This document shows, piece after piece, positions 15,507 to 24,314 of a stretch of DNA of 42,027 nucleotides (the stretch's first letter is position 1; each line of letters opens with the position of its first letter). The position numbers were made by a program, and so were the translations under genes. Origin of the DNA: an uncultured Clostridia bacterium (GTDB lineage: Bacteria; Bacillota; Clostridia; TANB77; CAG-508). Where the stretch lies: positions 1 through 42,027 of the forward strand of contig CANRAB010000002.1 in assembly GCA_947628475.1 (NCBI GenBank), read 5' to 3'. A model generated the notes under the pieces. That model was not told the DNA's origin. It did not search any database and saw only the letters and a program-made list of their open reading frames with translations.

Positions 15507-16266
15507 TTATTCTTTATTATATATTTGTAAAATTTCTTCTGTATATTGTCCGTCCTTTTTCTTTATAAACATACAATGGTTTTTCAATTTTTAAAAATGG
15601 CTTCCCATTTTTTACAGCTTTTATTAATACCAAGTTTGATTGTGAATCTTTATCTGGAAATACAAATCTTATTTTTTTTATTTCTAGTTTGTATTTTCTA
15701 AAAATTTCAACTATATCAATTAATCTATCTGGTCTATGAACCATATATATTTCACCATAGTTGTTTAATAATTTACTTGATATATTAGCTATATCTTCTA
15801 ATGTACATTCCATCTCATGTCGTGAAATAAACTTCGTTTCATTTATATTTTTCGCTCCATTATTTAATTTTATATATGGAGGATTTGTAACGATTGCATC
15901 ATAGAAACCTAATGGTAATATTTTATCTAAATTCTTTATATTTTCATTAAGAATCTCTATTTTATCCTCTAAATTATTAAACATTACACTTCTACATGCC
16001 ATCTCTGCTACATCTGTCTGCAATTCAACTCCCCAAATTTTTTTTGCATTTATCTTTGCAGTTAATAATATGGCAATAATACCCGTTCCTGTTCCTAAAT
16101 CCACAATATTTGCATTATTTTTAATTTCTTTTGCAAAATCACTTAGTAAAACACTATCTATTCCAAAACAGAATCCATTTTTGTTTTGGATAATTTTTAA
16201 ATTATTTATTTGTAAATCATCAACTCGCTCATTTTCTTTTAAATTTACTTCTTTCTCATTTTTCAT
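15507..16266 (-). CDS. trmN6: tRNA1(Val) A37 N6-methyltransferase-type enzyme, read through a +1 shift at CGG
   Basis: This is an SAM-dependent N6-adenine methyltransferase of the TrmN6/YabB family. The SAM loop is VDLGTGTGIIAILLTAK near residues 56-72. The adenine-methylase signature is NPPY (VTNPPYIKL), and KPFLKIEKPLYVYKEKG is near the end. The zero frame reaches GGA CGG ACA and would end in RTIYRRNFTNI. Skipping the C at 15552 gives GGQYTEEILQIYNKE, matching the G-x-YT-x-E-...-IY ending typical of the family. The stop at 15507 abuts the rsmI ribosome site. The total is 252 residues. This is the mildest case, because the unshifted reading would change only the last 11 residues. It was the match to the family tail that made it visible. 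Confidence 0.87.
15549..15555 (-). other. +1 frameshift site GGA-C-GGA in trmN6
   Basis: The in-frame CGG lies at 15552-15550. Dropping the C at 15552 turns TIYRRNFTNI into the family-like GQYTEEILQIYNKE. If CGG were simply arginine, the protein would end 10 codons later with no family match. Confidence 0.8.
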
Positions 16267-16392
16267 CTTTATCTTTTATTCTCCATTAATTTGTTAATTA
16301 ATAAAATATTAATTGACTTATTATATAATTGTTAACATATTTTATATAATAGAATATTATATAATAAATATAAAAAAAATCAAGGAGTAAAA

Positions 16393-16530
16393 ATGGATTC
16401 TCGTGGTAAAAATAAAAAAAAGTTTGATTTTGTTCAAATGAAAAAAAATACGTTAAAATCTTTAAATGAAGTAAATTGTTTTTTAAATAGCTTTAGTAAA
16501 GCTTGTGCTATAAAAAAAATAATAAAATAA
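16393..16530 (+). CDS. Possible 45-residue lysine-rich small protein
   Basis: I do not recognise this protein. It starts MDSRGKNKKKFDFVQMKKNT and continues with LNEVNCFLNSFSKACAIKK. It has an excellent ribosome site (AAGGAG, five bases, ATG) and an AT-rich upstream stretch with a TATAAT at 16345-16350, but no matching -35 box. It is basic, has two cysteines and no membrane segment. It is the only readable unit on the plus strand between trmN6 and the GerMN gene and borders an AT desert. It could be a genuine small protein or a fortuitous ORF. A homologue search in related genomes would decide. Confidence 0.45.
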   Translation: MDSRGKNKKKFDFVQMKKNTLKSLNEVNCFLNSFSKACAIKKIIK

Positions 16531-17588
16531 AAATTAATTAACAAGAATTATTATAATAATATTTTTAATTAATAAAAATTATTAAAATAAAATTTTAATA
16601 TTAAAAAAACTTTCTTAATTAATAAGAATTATTTTAAATATTATTAAAAAATATTTAAAATTAATAAAAAATATTCTAAATATTATTAAAATATTTATTC
16701 AAAATTAATAAAAAATATTCTAAATATTATTAAAATATTTATTCAAAATTAATAAAAAACATTTTAAAAATTAATAAAATAATAATTTTTTTATATTTTA
16801 CTATAACTATATTTTTTTCTTTCATTATTTTTAACATTTGTTTATTATACTTTTATAGAAAGTTTTTTACATGTCTTTTTGACACAAGTATAAATTTATC
16901 CTTTTTCTTTTTGCGTTATTGACAATTAAATTAATAATATTTTATAATTTGAAATTTTTCACAGTACACTTTTGTAAAAGGAGCATATATATAATTTTTA
17001 TTTGATGTCTTTTATGGTTATTTCATACTTTCTATATTTGTCTTTTTGTTTTTTTGCTATGTTATGTTCACTCCTTCTTCATTTCTTTTTTCCCTTTTAT
17101 CCGTAATTTATAATTAAATGCCAAAATAATCCAATCCTCTATTTTTATACAGAAATACATTTTAGGTAGATTCATGTTTTTGTATTCCTTATTTTATATT
17201 TTTTACAAGATTTGATTTTGAAAAACTACCCTAAATTTTTTTTAAATTAAGTCACCAACTTTTTTCATTAAGACAATCTGCATGTGTTTTAATTTTTTTA
17301 CACCTTGAAATTACTTTTTTATTCTATAATATTTCTTTTGTTTTCGCTTTCTAATTTATTTTGTAATATGACAATTTTATTACGAAATTTTTTGATATTT
17401 TTTTTATTTAATTTATTTTAACTAAAATAATTATTAATAATAAATTATTTTTAATTATTTTATTTTTTTTAATAATTATTAATTAATTTTATTGATTTTT
17501 GTAATTATTTTTTTATTATACAGTATTTTTGTAATTTTAATTATTAAATTTATTAATTAATATGTTTTTCTATTTATTATTAATTTAT
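16531..17588. other. AT desert without genes
   Basis: More than 1 kb is almost purely A and T, with no ORF that looks like a protein. The first 270 bases are A/T arrays; the rest is T-rich on the plus strand, that is purine-rich on the minus (leading) strand, as in the right-hand array at 38.9-42 kb. On the minus strand one spot reads TTACGGATAAAAG (around 17098), similar to TTACGGATTAAAG in the right-hand repeats. Order and spacing of other similar spots do not match, so common origin is unproven. Confidence 0.5.
16657..16758 (+). repeat. 44-bp perfect tandem duplication
   Basis: The 44 bases at 16657-16700 are repeated exactly at 16701-16744, and a third partial copy follows (about 14 bases). 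The unit is made of A and T plus a few C. It begins AAAATTAATAAAAAATATTC. It looks like a recent slippage or duplication event in non-coding DNA. Confidence 0.85.
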
Positions 17589-18152
17589 TTATATATTATA
17601 AATTATTTCTTTAAAATTAAATTCTCCATCAGCAAATTCTTTTCCATCTTCTCCATTAATTAGTATTTTTATTCCTTCAACTTCGTTTAATTGAATAACT
17701 GTTTTTAATATAGAATCTACTATGTTTTTTTCTCTTCCAAATCCCATGTTTTCTTCCTTTATAAAATCTTCTGAAAAGTTAATATATAAAATTCCTTTCA
17801 CTAATTCTGTGTCTATTAATCTAGTATTATCTGGTATTATTTTTGATAAATTATCATCTTTTGGTCCTGCAATTAAATATTCAATTAGTTTAGTTTGTGG
17901 ATTTTCTAATAACTCTTTTGCATCAATTTTTCTAATTTCTGTTGCTAATTTTTCTTCTTTGTTATCTTTAAAATATAATATGATATTTGTTTGTCTTAAT
18001 TGTTCATCACTGATTTCCTGTTCCGGAGTATAATCTTCAATAAATTCATTACTTCCCTTTTTATTATTATTTATTACTAAAAAGCCTATACATGAAATAA
18101 ATAAAATTAAAAGGATTATAATTATATACATTATTATTTTTTTACCCTTCAT
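17589..18152 (-). CDS. GerMN-domain protein, membrane-anchored
   Basis: This 187-residue protein has one N-terminal membrane segment (IIMYIIIILLILFISCIGFL) and an extracytoplasmic GerMN domain. The family signs are ILYFKDNKEEKLATEIRKI, LIEYLIAGPKDDNLSKIIP, VKGILYINFSEDF and DSILKTVIQLNEVEGIKILINGE. GerMN domains occur in spore germination protein GerM and in the lipoprotein LpqB. The cysteine in LFISC is not in a classical lipobox, so simple membrane anchoring is more likely. It lies 130 bases downstream of murI on the same strand, a pairing (racE/murI with gerM) known from Bacillus. It may help spore peptidoglycan assembly. Confidence 0.82.
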   Translation of the reverse strand: MKGKKIIMYIIIILLILFISCIGFLVINNNKKGSNEFIEDYTPEQEISDEQLRQTNIILYFKDNKEEKLATEIRKIDAKELLENPQTKLIEYLIAGPKDDNLSKIIPDNTRLIDTELVKGILYINFSEDFIKEENMGFGREKNIVDSILKTVIQLNEVEGIKILINGEDGKEFADGEFNFKEIIYNI

Positions 18153-18282
18153 CCTCTTGTCTCCTTCCTTTTATCTAATATTATTATCTTTTTTTGTTTT
18201 TAGAACATAAAAAATATAATGTATAAATATATCCTTATAATTTTATAATTATTAATATAATAAACAATAATATAATTTTTGT

Positions 18283-19047
18283 TTATTTTTCTAATATTTT
18301 AAAGAATCGTTCTTTCTTTATTTTTGAATTTCTAGAATCAAAAAAGTTTATTGTACCTTTTTCATTTTCTAACATATTTAATAATAATTGCTTTTCTATT
18401 AAAATTTCTTTTAAATGATTTGCCACTTTTTCTGCTCCATTAAAGAAATTAACGTTTCCTAATACTTTTTTTATTTCATTTTGTATTAATGGATAATGAG
18501 TACAACCTAAAACAACATTTTCTACTTTGCCTTTATATGAGCCGATATTTTTTTCTAAATATTCATTAATTTTTTTTGTATTTTCTTCTTCAATAATATC
18601 AGCCAATCCTATACATTCCATAATATAAGTTTTATTATTATTGTATTTTTTATATAACATATTAAATTTTTTACTTTCTATAGTTCCTTTTGTTGCCATT
18701 ATTAACGTTGGTTTATCATACGCAAAATCATACACCATTTTATATGCAGGTTCTATCGCTATAAATGGAATATTATTATATTTTTCTCTTAAAAAATCAA
18801 CTGCTATTGCACTAGCCGTATTGCAAGCGATTACAATAATTTTACAATTTTCTTTTAATAAATATTTAACTATATTATCACATATTTCTAAAATTTCATT
18901 ACTAGTTTTATCTCCATACGGATTATTTTTTGAATCACTATAATATATGTAATTTTCTTTTGGTAAAATCTTTATAATTTCTTTTAGCACCGTAACTCCA
19001 CCTATGCCAGAATCAAAAATTCCTATTTTTCCATTATTATTTAACAT
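18283..19047 (-). CDS. murI: Glutamate racemase
   Basis: MurI converts L- to D-glutamate for the second position of the peptidoglycan stem peptide. It has 254 residues. The motifs are GIFDSGIGGVTVLKEI, YYSDSKNNPYG, the first catalytic cysteine in VIACNTASA (near residue 76) and the second in VLGCTHYPLIQ (near residue 186). Both cysteines are present, so the enzyme should be active. The start codon lies about 9 bases after GAAAGG. Its CGG triplets are all out of frame. With murF and murA it is the third peptidoglycan-precursor gene in the window. Confidence 0.95.
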   Translation of the reverse strand: MLNNNGKIGIFDSGIGGVTVLKEIIKILPKENYIYYSDSKNNPYGDKTSNEILEICDNIVKYLLKENCKIIVIACNTASAIAVDFLREKYNNIPFIAIEPAYKMVYDFAYDKPTLIMATKGTIESKKFNMLYKKYNNNKTYIMECIGLADIIEEENTKKINEYLEKNIGSYKGKVENVVLGCTHYPLIQNEIKKVLGNVNFFNGAEKVANHLKEILIEKQLLLNMLENEKGTINFFDSRNSKIKKERFFKILEK

Positions 19048-19200
19048 TTTTTTCCCTTTCTTTATATTGGTTTTTTAGGCAATTTTATTTTTTAGACATA
19101 TAACTTTATTATTTTACTTTTAAAATTGTTTATAACGCATTTTCATATATTCTTTTTTATATATCTTTATATGCCTTTATATAATTTATTTTCCTTATAT

Positions 19201-19234
19201 ACAAAAAGATGTTATTTAATTTATAAATAACATC
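19201..19234 (-). terminator. Terminator of the tRNA-Ser unit
   Basis: On the minus strand an 11-bp perfect stem (GATGTTATTTA with its complement, 5-base loop) is followed by TTTTTGT. It starts five bases after the CCA end of tRNA-Ser(GCT). Confidence 0.9.
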
Positions 19235-19239
19235 AACAT

Positions 19240-19333
19240 TGGCGGAGATTGAGGGATTCGAACCCTCGCGGCCACTTACGCAACCCTAACGGTTTAGCAA
19301 ACCGTCCCCTTCAACCTACTTGGGTAAATCTCC
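19240..19333 (-). tRNA. tRNA-Ser(GCT)
   Basis: This is a 94-base class II tRNA on the minus strand. The acceptor stem is GGAGATT paired with AATCTCC, followed by G and an encoded CCA. The anticodon stem ACGGT-TTGCTAA-ACCGT shows anticodon GCT, reading AGC/AGU. A long variable arm follows, and the T arm has GGTTCGAATCC. It follows tRNA-Ser(TGA) by 96 bases. An imperfect inverted repeat containing AATAGTGAATAAT and its complement lies between the two. Confidence 0.97.
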
Positions 19334-19425
19334 ATTTTATTTATAATAAATAGTGAATAATAAATAATATATATTTCTATGTTAACTTTTTAATTATTCA
19401 TTATTCACTAATAATTACTATTTAG

Positions 19426-19521
<96 letters not shown>

Positions 19522-19536
19522 AATAACGACTATATT

Positions 19537-19565
19537 AGTTTAACATGCAAACCTTAAAATGTCAA
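19537..19565 (-). promoter_or_regulatory. Promoter of the two tRNA-Ser genes
   Basis: On the minus strand TTGACA (19565-19560), a 17-base spacer and TAAACT (19542-19537) lie 16 bases before the tRNA-Ser(TGA) 5' end. Confidence 0.85.
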
Positions 19566-19685
19566 TACTTTTTAAAAAAGTTATTCAAATTTATTATCTG
19601 ATTTTTATATAAAAATCTATTAAATTAAAATTAGGTAATAATATCTTTTGAACCTTTAAAATAGCTATCTGGTTATTTTGTGTTC

Positions 19686-19733
19686 AGCAGGAATTTTAGT
19701 TCTTCTGATTATAAGAATTACTAAATTCCTGCT
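19686..19733. terminator. Hairpin downstream of parB
   Basis: The arms AGCAGGAATTT (19686-19696) and AAATTCCTGCT (19723-19733) pair perfectly, with further partial pairing inside. It lies about 75 bases past the parB stop. The tail is T-rich only on the plus strand, so it is a weaker terminator for parB. Confidence 0.55.
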
Positions 19734-19809
19734 TTTAGTTACTTACTAGGAATGTTTAATTATGTATTTCATAAATTAATTTATAACATATGTCTTCGAG
19801 TTTACATAA

Positions 19810-20670
19810 TTATTGTATTTTTTCTATAAGATTATTTAATTCTTCTTTTGAATTATAATGTATTATTATTGTTCCTGACCTTTTTTTTGCATTTAATTTT
19901 ACCTGTGAACCAAAGAAATTGCGAAACTTATCTTCTATTTCTCTATATATAGGTTCATATTTTTTTTGATTTATATTTTGCTCTTTTTTATTACTTTTTA
20001 ATTTTTTTTCAATTTCTCTTACACTATTTCCTGTTTCTACAATATATTTAGCTGCTTTATATTGTTCCTCAAAATCCTCTATATTCAATAAATTTCTACA
20101 ATGACTCTCTGAAATTTTACCTTGTATTGCTAATTCTTTTACTCTATCATCTAAGTTCAATATTCTAATAGTATTTGCAATTCCACTTCTACTTATTCCT
20201 AATTTATCTGCTAATTCCTGTTGTGTCATATTATATTTTTCTATAATTTCTTTTAAAGCATTAGCTTTTTCTATAGGATTTAGGTTTTCTCTTTGTATAT
20301 TTTCAATTAACGCTACTTCCTTATTTTTTTGTTCAGAATATTCTCTCACAATTGCTGGTATTTCATTTAATCCAGCTTTTTTGGCTGCTCTCCATCTTCT
20401 TTCTCCAGCAACAATTTTATAATAATTTTCTTCTTTTGTTACTATTATTGGTTGTATTATTCCATATTCTTTTATAGAACTTGCTAAATCTTCTATTTTT
20501 TCATCATCAAAATTCATTCTTGGTTGATTTTTATTTGGTTCTACATCTATAATTTTTAAATTTGTTATTTTTTCACCTTGTTTAATTTTTTCTTCAGCCT
20601 CTGATATATTTGGTATATTATTTGCAAATAATGCATCTAATCCCTTTCCCAATCCTGTTTTCCCCGTCAT
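19810..20670 (-). CDS. parB: Chromosome partitioning protein ParB/Spo0J
   Basis: This is a 286-residue parS-binding CTP-dependent clamp that loads at parS and spreads along DNA to segregate origins. It has the N-terminal GLGKGLDALFANN, then the ParB/Srx box PNKNQPRMNFDDEKIEDLA, the GERRWRAAKKAGL (GxRR) nucleotide motif and ENIQRENLNPIEKA. The helix-turn-helix is MTQQELADKLGISRSGIANT near residues 146-165. A C-terminal dimerisation domain ends the protein. It is 13 bases downstream of parA and is followed by a hairpin. A perfect parS lies less than 1 kb away, upstream of parA. Confidence 0.96.
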   Translation of the reverse strand: MTGKTGLGKGLDALFANNIPNISEAEEKIKQGEKITNLKIIDVEPNKNQPRMNFDDEKIEDLASSIKEYGIIQPIIVTKEENYYKIVAGERRWRAAKKAGLNEIPAIVREYSEQKNKEVALIENIQRENLNPIEKANALKEIIEKYNMTQQELADKLGISRSGIANTIRILNLDDRVKELAIQGKISESHCRNLLNIEDFEEQYKAAKYIVETGNSVREIEKKLKSNKKEQNINQKKYEPIYREIEDKFRNFFGSQVKLNAKKRSGTIIIHYNSKEELNNLIEKIQ

Positions 20671-20683
20671 TATTTATTCCTCC

Positions 20684-21451
20684 TTATGCGTGTTTTTTTG
20701 ATTTAATTAGTTCATTTGCTAATTTTTCATAACATTTAGACCCCTTAGAATGTGGTGCATACACTGATATAGGCATACCATAACTTGGAGCCTCGCTTAA
20801 TTTTACATTTCGTGGTATTATTGTTTTATACACATTATCTTTGAAATATTTTTTTACTTCACTTACTACTTGATTTGATAAGTTTGTTCTTGCATCATTC
20901 ATTGTAAGTACAACACCTTCAATATATAAATCTTTATTCAGTTGTTTCTTTATTAAATTTACCGTATTCATTAGTTGTCCAACTCCCTCTAAAGCATAAT
21001 ATTCACATTGTATTGGTATCATTATAGAGTTTGCTGCAGTTAGTGAATTTATTGTAAGTAGTCCTAGAGATGGTGGACAATCTATTATTATATAATGAAA
21101 TTTATCTTGAATTTCTTCCATTTTTTCTTTCATTCTATTTTCTCTTGCTTCCATATTTACTAGTTCTACTTCTGCTCCAGCTAAGTTTATATTTGAAGGG
21201 CATAAATATAAGTTTTTTACTGATGTTCTTATAATTGCTTCTCCAAAAGTAGTTTCGTTTATAAGTACATCATAAATTGATTTTTCGGCTATTTTTTCAA
21301 TTCCTAGCCCACTTGTTGCATTTCCCTGTGGATCTTCATCTATTAATAAAACTTTTTTACCTTTTTGAGCTAAAACTGTACTTAAATTTACTGCTGTAGT
21401 TGTTTTTCCAACTCCACCTTTTTGATTTACTATTGCAATAACTTTACTCAA
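20684..21451 (-). CDS. parA: Chromosome partitioning ATPase ParA/Soj
   Basis: This 255-residue ParA-type ATPase works with ParB in origin segregation, and in Bacillus it also regulates DnaA. The deviant Walker A is NQKGGVGKTTTAVNLS at residues 8-23, followed by DEDPQGNATSGLGI. The Walker B region is YIIIDCPPSLGLLTINSL. LSEAPSYGMPISVYAP is also diagnostic. The ATG has AGGAGGG about 8 bases upstream. It is the first gene of the parA-parB pair, and the pair lies downstream of rsmG beyond a terminator and parS. Confidence 0.97.
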   Translation of the reverse strand: MSKVIAIVNQKGGVGKTTTAVNLSTVLAQKGKKVLLIDEDPQGNATSGLGIEKIAEKSIYDVLINETTFGEAIIRTSVKNLYLCPSNINLAGAEVELVNMEARENRMKEKMEEIQDKFHYIIIDCPPSLGLLTINSLTAANSIMIPIQCEYYALEGVGQLMNTVNLIKKQLNKDLYIEGVVLTMNDARTNLSNQVVSEVKKYFKDNVYKTIIPRNVKLSEAPSYGMPISVYAPHSKGSKCYEKLANELIKSKKHA

Positions 21452-21550
21452 TTTAATCCCTCCTCAAAATAATATAACTATAATATAATTTTTTTTTAAA
21501 AAAGTCAATAAATTTTTATATTTTTTTATAATTTGTATTATTCTAATTTT

Positions 21551-21592
21551 AAAAGGAGATAGCTGTAATAAAAAATAACAGCTATCTCTTTT
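21551..21592. terminator. Terminator between rsmG and parA
   Basis: The stem pairs GAGATAGCTGT (21556-21566) with ACAGCTATCTC (21578-21588), flanked by AAAAG and TTTT. On the minus strand it ends the rsmG operon just past parS; on the plus strand it also has a T tail. Confidence 0.85.
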
Positions 21593-21613
21593 ATATCAAG
21601 TGTTTCGCAATTT

Positions 21614-21629
21614 TGTTTCACGTGAAACA
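21614..21629. promoter_or_regulatory. parS centromere site
   Basis: TGTTTCACGTGAAACA is a perfect 16-base palindrome identical to the bacterial consensus parS. It sits 11 bases beyond the rsmG stop and about 160 bases upstream of parA, roughly 8 kb from oriC, the usual place for the ParB loading site. No second perfect copy was seen in the window. Confidence 0.97.
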
Positions 21630-21639
21630 TTTTCATATT

Positions 21640-22350
21640 TTACAAAGGTAATGATGTTGGTGTTCCCGCTTTTCTAGGATATTTATTTTCAACTTTTCTT
21701 ATACATTTTATAAATACTAAATTTCTTTCATAATCTGAATCTGGTAATTTTAAGTTTTCTATTTTTTCTATTTTGCCTCCTAATTTATTTAACGCATTTT
21801 TTGACTCTTCTATTTCTTCTTCAATATTTGGACCTTTTAAGCATATACAACTTCCACCAACTTTTGTCAGTGGTAACATATATTCTGCTAGAACATTCAA
21901 TTTAGCCACTGCTCTTGATGTTACTATATCAAATTGCTGCCTAAATTTTTCATCATGTCCTATTTCTTCTACCCTTGCATGTATTGCTTTTGTATTATTT
22001 AACCCTAAATTTTTTATAATATTTTCTAAAAATATTATTCTTTTATTTAAGGAATCTATTAAAAATACTTCTATATCATTTTTTATTATTTTTAATGGTA
22101 TACCTGGAAAACCTGCTCCTGTTCCTATGTCTGCAATCTTTTTTCCATTTTCTATATGTTTTACAATGGTTGCTGAGTCTACAAAATGTTTTAGTATTAT
22201 TTCATTTTCTTCTACAATATTTGTTAGATTAATTTTTTCATTCCATTCTAACAATTCTTTTTCATATTCATAAAATTTTTTTACTTGTTCATCAGTTAAT
22301 TCAATTCCTATTTTTCTCATTTTATTTATGATATTTTCTTTAAATTCCAT
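21640..22350 (-). CDS. rsmG: 16S rRNA (guanine-N7) methyltransferase RsmG
   Basis: RsmG (formerly GidB) methylates G527 of 16S rRNA at N7. It has 236 residues. The motifs are LNLTNI-type ekinLTNIVEENEIILKHFVDSAT, the SAM loop IADIGTGAGFPGIPLKI near residues 72-88, RAVAKLNVLAEY, CLKGPNIEEEI and the C-terminal YPRKAGTPTSLPL. The ATG has AAGGAT about 7 bases upstream. It is the last gene of the rpmH-to-rsmG block and lies 39 bases from mnmG, the classical order near oriC. Confidence 0.96.
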   Translation of the reverse strand: MEFKENIINKMRKIGIELTDEQVKKFYEYEKELLEWNEKINLTNIVEENEIILKHFVDSATIVKHIENGKKIADIGTGAGFPGIPLKIIKNDIEVFLIDSLNKRIIFLENIIKNLGLNNTKAIHARVEEIGHDEKFRQQFDIVTSRAVAKLNVLAEYMLPLTKVGGSCICLKGPNIEEEIEESKNALNKLGGKIEKIENLKLPDSDYERNLVFIKCIRKVENKYPRKAGTPTSLPL

Positions 22351-22389
22351 AAAAATCCTTTCTAAACTTTAACTATGTACATAAATATT

Positions 22390-24264
22390 TTATTTTCGTT
22401 TAAGTTGTTCTAAATATATAAGCAGTACTGATATATCTGCAGGTGAAATTCCTGAAATTCTTGATGCCTGTCCTATAGATGTTGGTTTAAATTTATCTAA
22501 TTTTTGTCTTGCCTCTAGGCTTATACCTTGTAGATTTAGATAATCTATTCCTTCTGGTAAAATTTTATTTTCTAATTTTTTAAATTTTGATACTTGTTCT
22601 AACTGTAGTTTTATATATCCTTCATATTTAATTTCTATTTCTACTTCCTCTTGTTCTGCTCTTGTTAATTTTGGAGCATTTTCATCAATTACTTTTAGGT
22701 CTTCATAACTAATTTCTGTTCTCTTCAACAAATCTACTAACTTTATCCCATTATTTATTTCTGAAGAGTTATGTTCTCTTAAAAATAAATTCACTTTTTC
22801 TGTTGGCTTAATTGTTGTCTTTCTTAATCTCTCAATTTCATTATCTATATTTTTCTTTTTTTGTAAGAAATTATCATATCTGTCTTTGGATATAAGACCT
22901 ACCTTATATCCAATCTCTGTCAATCTCATATCTGCATTGTCTTGTCTTAATAACAATCTATATTCTGCTCTTGATGTCATCATTCTATAAGGTTCATTCG
23001 TTCCCTTTGTTACTATATCATCTATTAAAACTCCAATATACGCATCTGACCTATGTAATATAATAGGTTCTTTATCTTCTATTTCTAAGGCAGCATTTAT
23101 GCCTGCAATTATTCCCTGTGCTGCTGCTTCTTCATAACCTGATGTTCCATTTATTTGCCCCGCAAAAAACATTCCCTTAATTTTTTTTAATTCCAATGAT
23201 AATTTTAATTGAGATGGTTCTATACAATCATATTCAATTGCATACGCAGGTCTCGTAAATTCTACATTTTCCAAACCTGGAATTGTCCTATACATTTCTA
23301 TTTGAACATCCTCTGGTAATGATGAACTCATTCCTTGAACATACATTTCTTCTGTATCAATTCCCATTGGTTCTATAAAGATTTGGTGTCTTTCTTTATC
23401 ACTAAATCTTACTACCTTGTCTTCAATTGATGGGCAATATCTTGGTCCTGTTCCTTCAATTTTTCCTGAATATAATGGTGATCTATGCAAATTTTTTCTT
23501 ATAATTTCGTGTGTTTTTTCATTTGTATATGTTAAATAGCATGGAACTTGCTCCTTTTCTATATTTTCATTTTCAAATGAAAAAGGTATAATTTCTTTAT
23601 CTCCATTTTGTATTTCCATTTTTGAAAAATCTATACTTCTTTTATTTACCCTTGCAGGTGTACCTGTTTTAAACCTTACCAAATCTATATTTAATTTTTT
23701 TAAACATTCTGATAATCTATTTGCCGGAAATACTCCATCTGGTCCACTCTCGAAATTAACTTCTCCTATAAATATTTTTCCTTTCAAATATGTTCCTGTA
23801 GCCAATATAACTGCTTTTACATTATAAATTGCTCCTATATTTGTTTCAACACCTTTTACTTTCCCATTATCCACAATTATATCAACAATTTCCGCTTGTT
23901 TTACATATAAGTTTTCTTGTTCTTCAAGAGTTTTTTTCATTTCACGTTGATATTTTTTTCTGTCTGCTTGTGCCCTTAAAGAATATACAGCTGGTCCCTT
24001 TGATGTATTTAACATTTTTGACTGTATAAATGATTTATCTATATTCTTTCCCATCTCTCCGCCTAGTGCATCTATTTCTCTCACCAAATGACCTTTTGAC
24101 GTTCCTCCTATATTAGGATTACATGGCATATTCGCTATATTTTCTAGTGTTATAGAAAATAATAATGTCTTATGTCCTTTTCTTGCTGCTGCAAGTGCTG
24201 CCTCACATCCAGCATGTCCTGCTCCAATTACTGCTACATCATAATCTCCTGCATTATATTTCAT
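22390..24264 (-). CDS. mnmG: tRNA uridine-5-carboxymethylaminomethyl modification enzyme MnmG
   Basis: MnmG (GidA) is the FAD-dependent partner of MnmE that makes cmnm5U34 in tRNAs. From the Met at 24264 it has 624 residues, the usual length. The FAD loop is [20 protein letters not shown] near the N-terminus, with [21 protein letters not shown], a [13 protein letters not shown] block and [20 protein letters not shown]. The C-terminal domain ends in [19 protein letters not shown] chose 24264 because GAGGAAG lies a few bases upstream and family members start at this Met; an upstream Met at 24297 would add 11 residues without a good ribosome site. Confidence 0.97.
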   Translation of the reverse strand: MKYNAGDYDVAVIGAGHAGCEAALAAARKGHKTLLFSITLENIANMPCNPNIGGTSKGHLVREIDALGGEMGKNIDKSFIQSKMLNTSKGPAVYSLRAQADRKKYQREMKKTLEEQENLYVKQAEIVDIIVDNGKVKGVETNIGAIYNVKAVILATGTYLKGKIFIGEVNFESGPDGVFPANRLSECLKKLNIDLVRFKTGTPARVNKRSIDFSKMEIQNGDKEIIPFSFENENIEKEQVPCYLTYTNEKTHEIIRKNLHRSPLYSGKIEGTGPRYCPSIEDKVVRFSDKERHQIFIEPMGIDTEEMYVQGMSSSLPEDVQIEMYRTIPGLENVEFTRPAYAIEYDCIEPSQLKLSLELKKIKGMFFAGQINGTSGYEEAAAQGIIAGINAALEIEDKEPIILHRSDAYIGVLIDDIVTKGTNEPYRMMTSRAEYRLLLRQDNADMRLTEIGYKVGLISKDRYDNFLQKKKNIDNEIERLRKTTIKPTEKVNLFLREHNSSEINNGIKLVDLLKRTEISYEDLKVIDENAPKLTRAEQEEVEIEIKYEGYIKLQLEQVSKFKKLENKILPEGIDYLNLQGISLEARQKLDKFKPTSIGQASRISGISPADISVLLIYLEQLKRK

Positions 24265-24314
24265 TATACTTCCTCTTTCCCTTGAATTTTCTAACATTTA
24301 TCTATTATATTTTT

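Noticed and set aside
9820-16266. Five pseudogenes or five sequencing errors
   Set aside because: All five lesions are the same event (one C too many, making an in-frame CGG), downstream frames are otherwise clean and family-like, and neighbouring genes are intact. Random error would give mixed indels at homopolymers.
16800-17400. A single inverted copy of the 950-bp repeat in the left AT desert
   Set aside because: Only short spots such as TTACGGAT are shared and their order and spacing do not match the array; similar composition can explain the rest.
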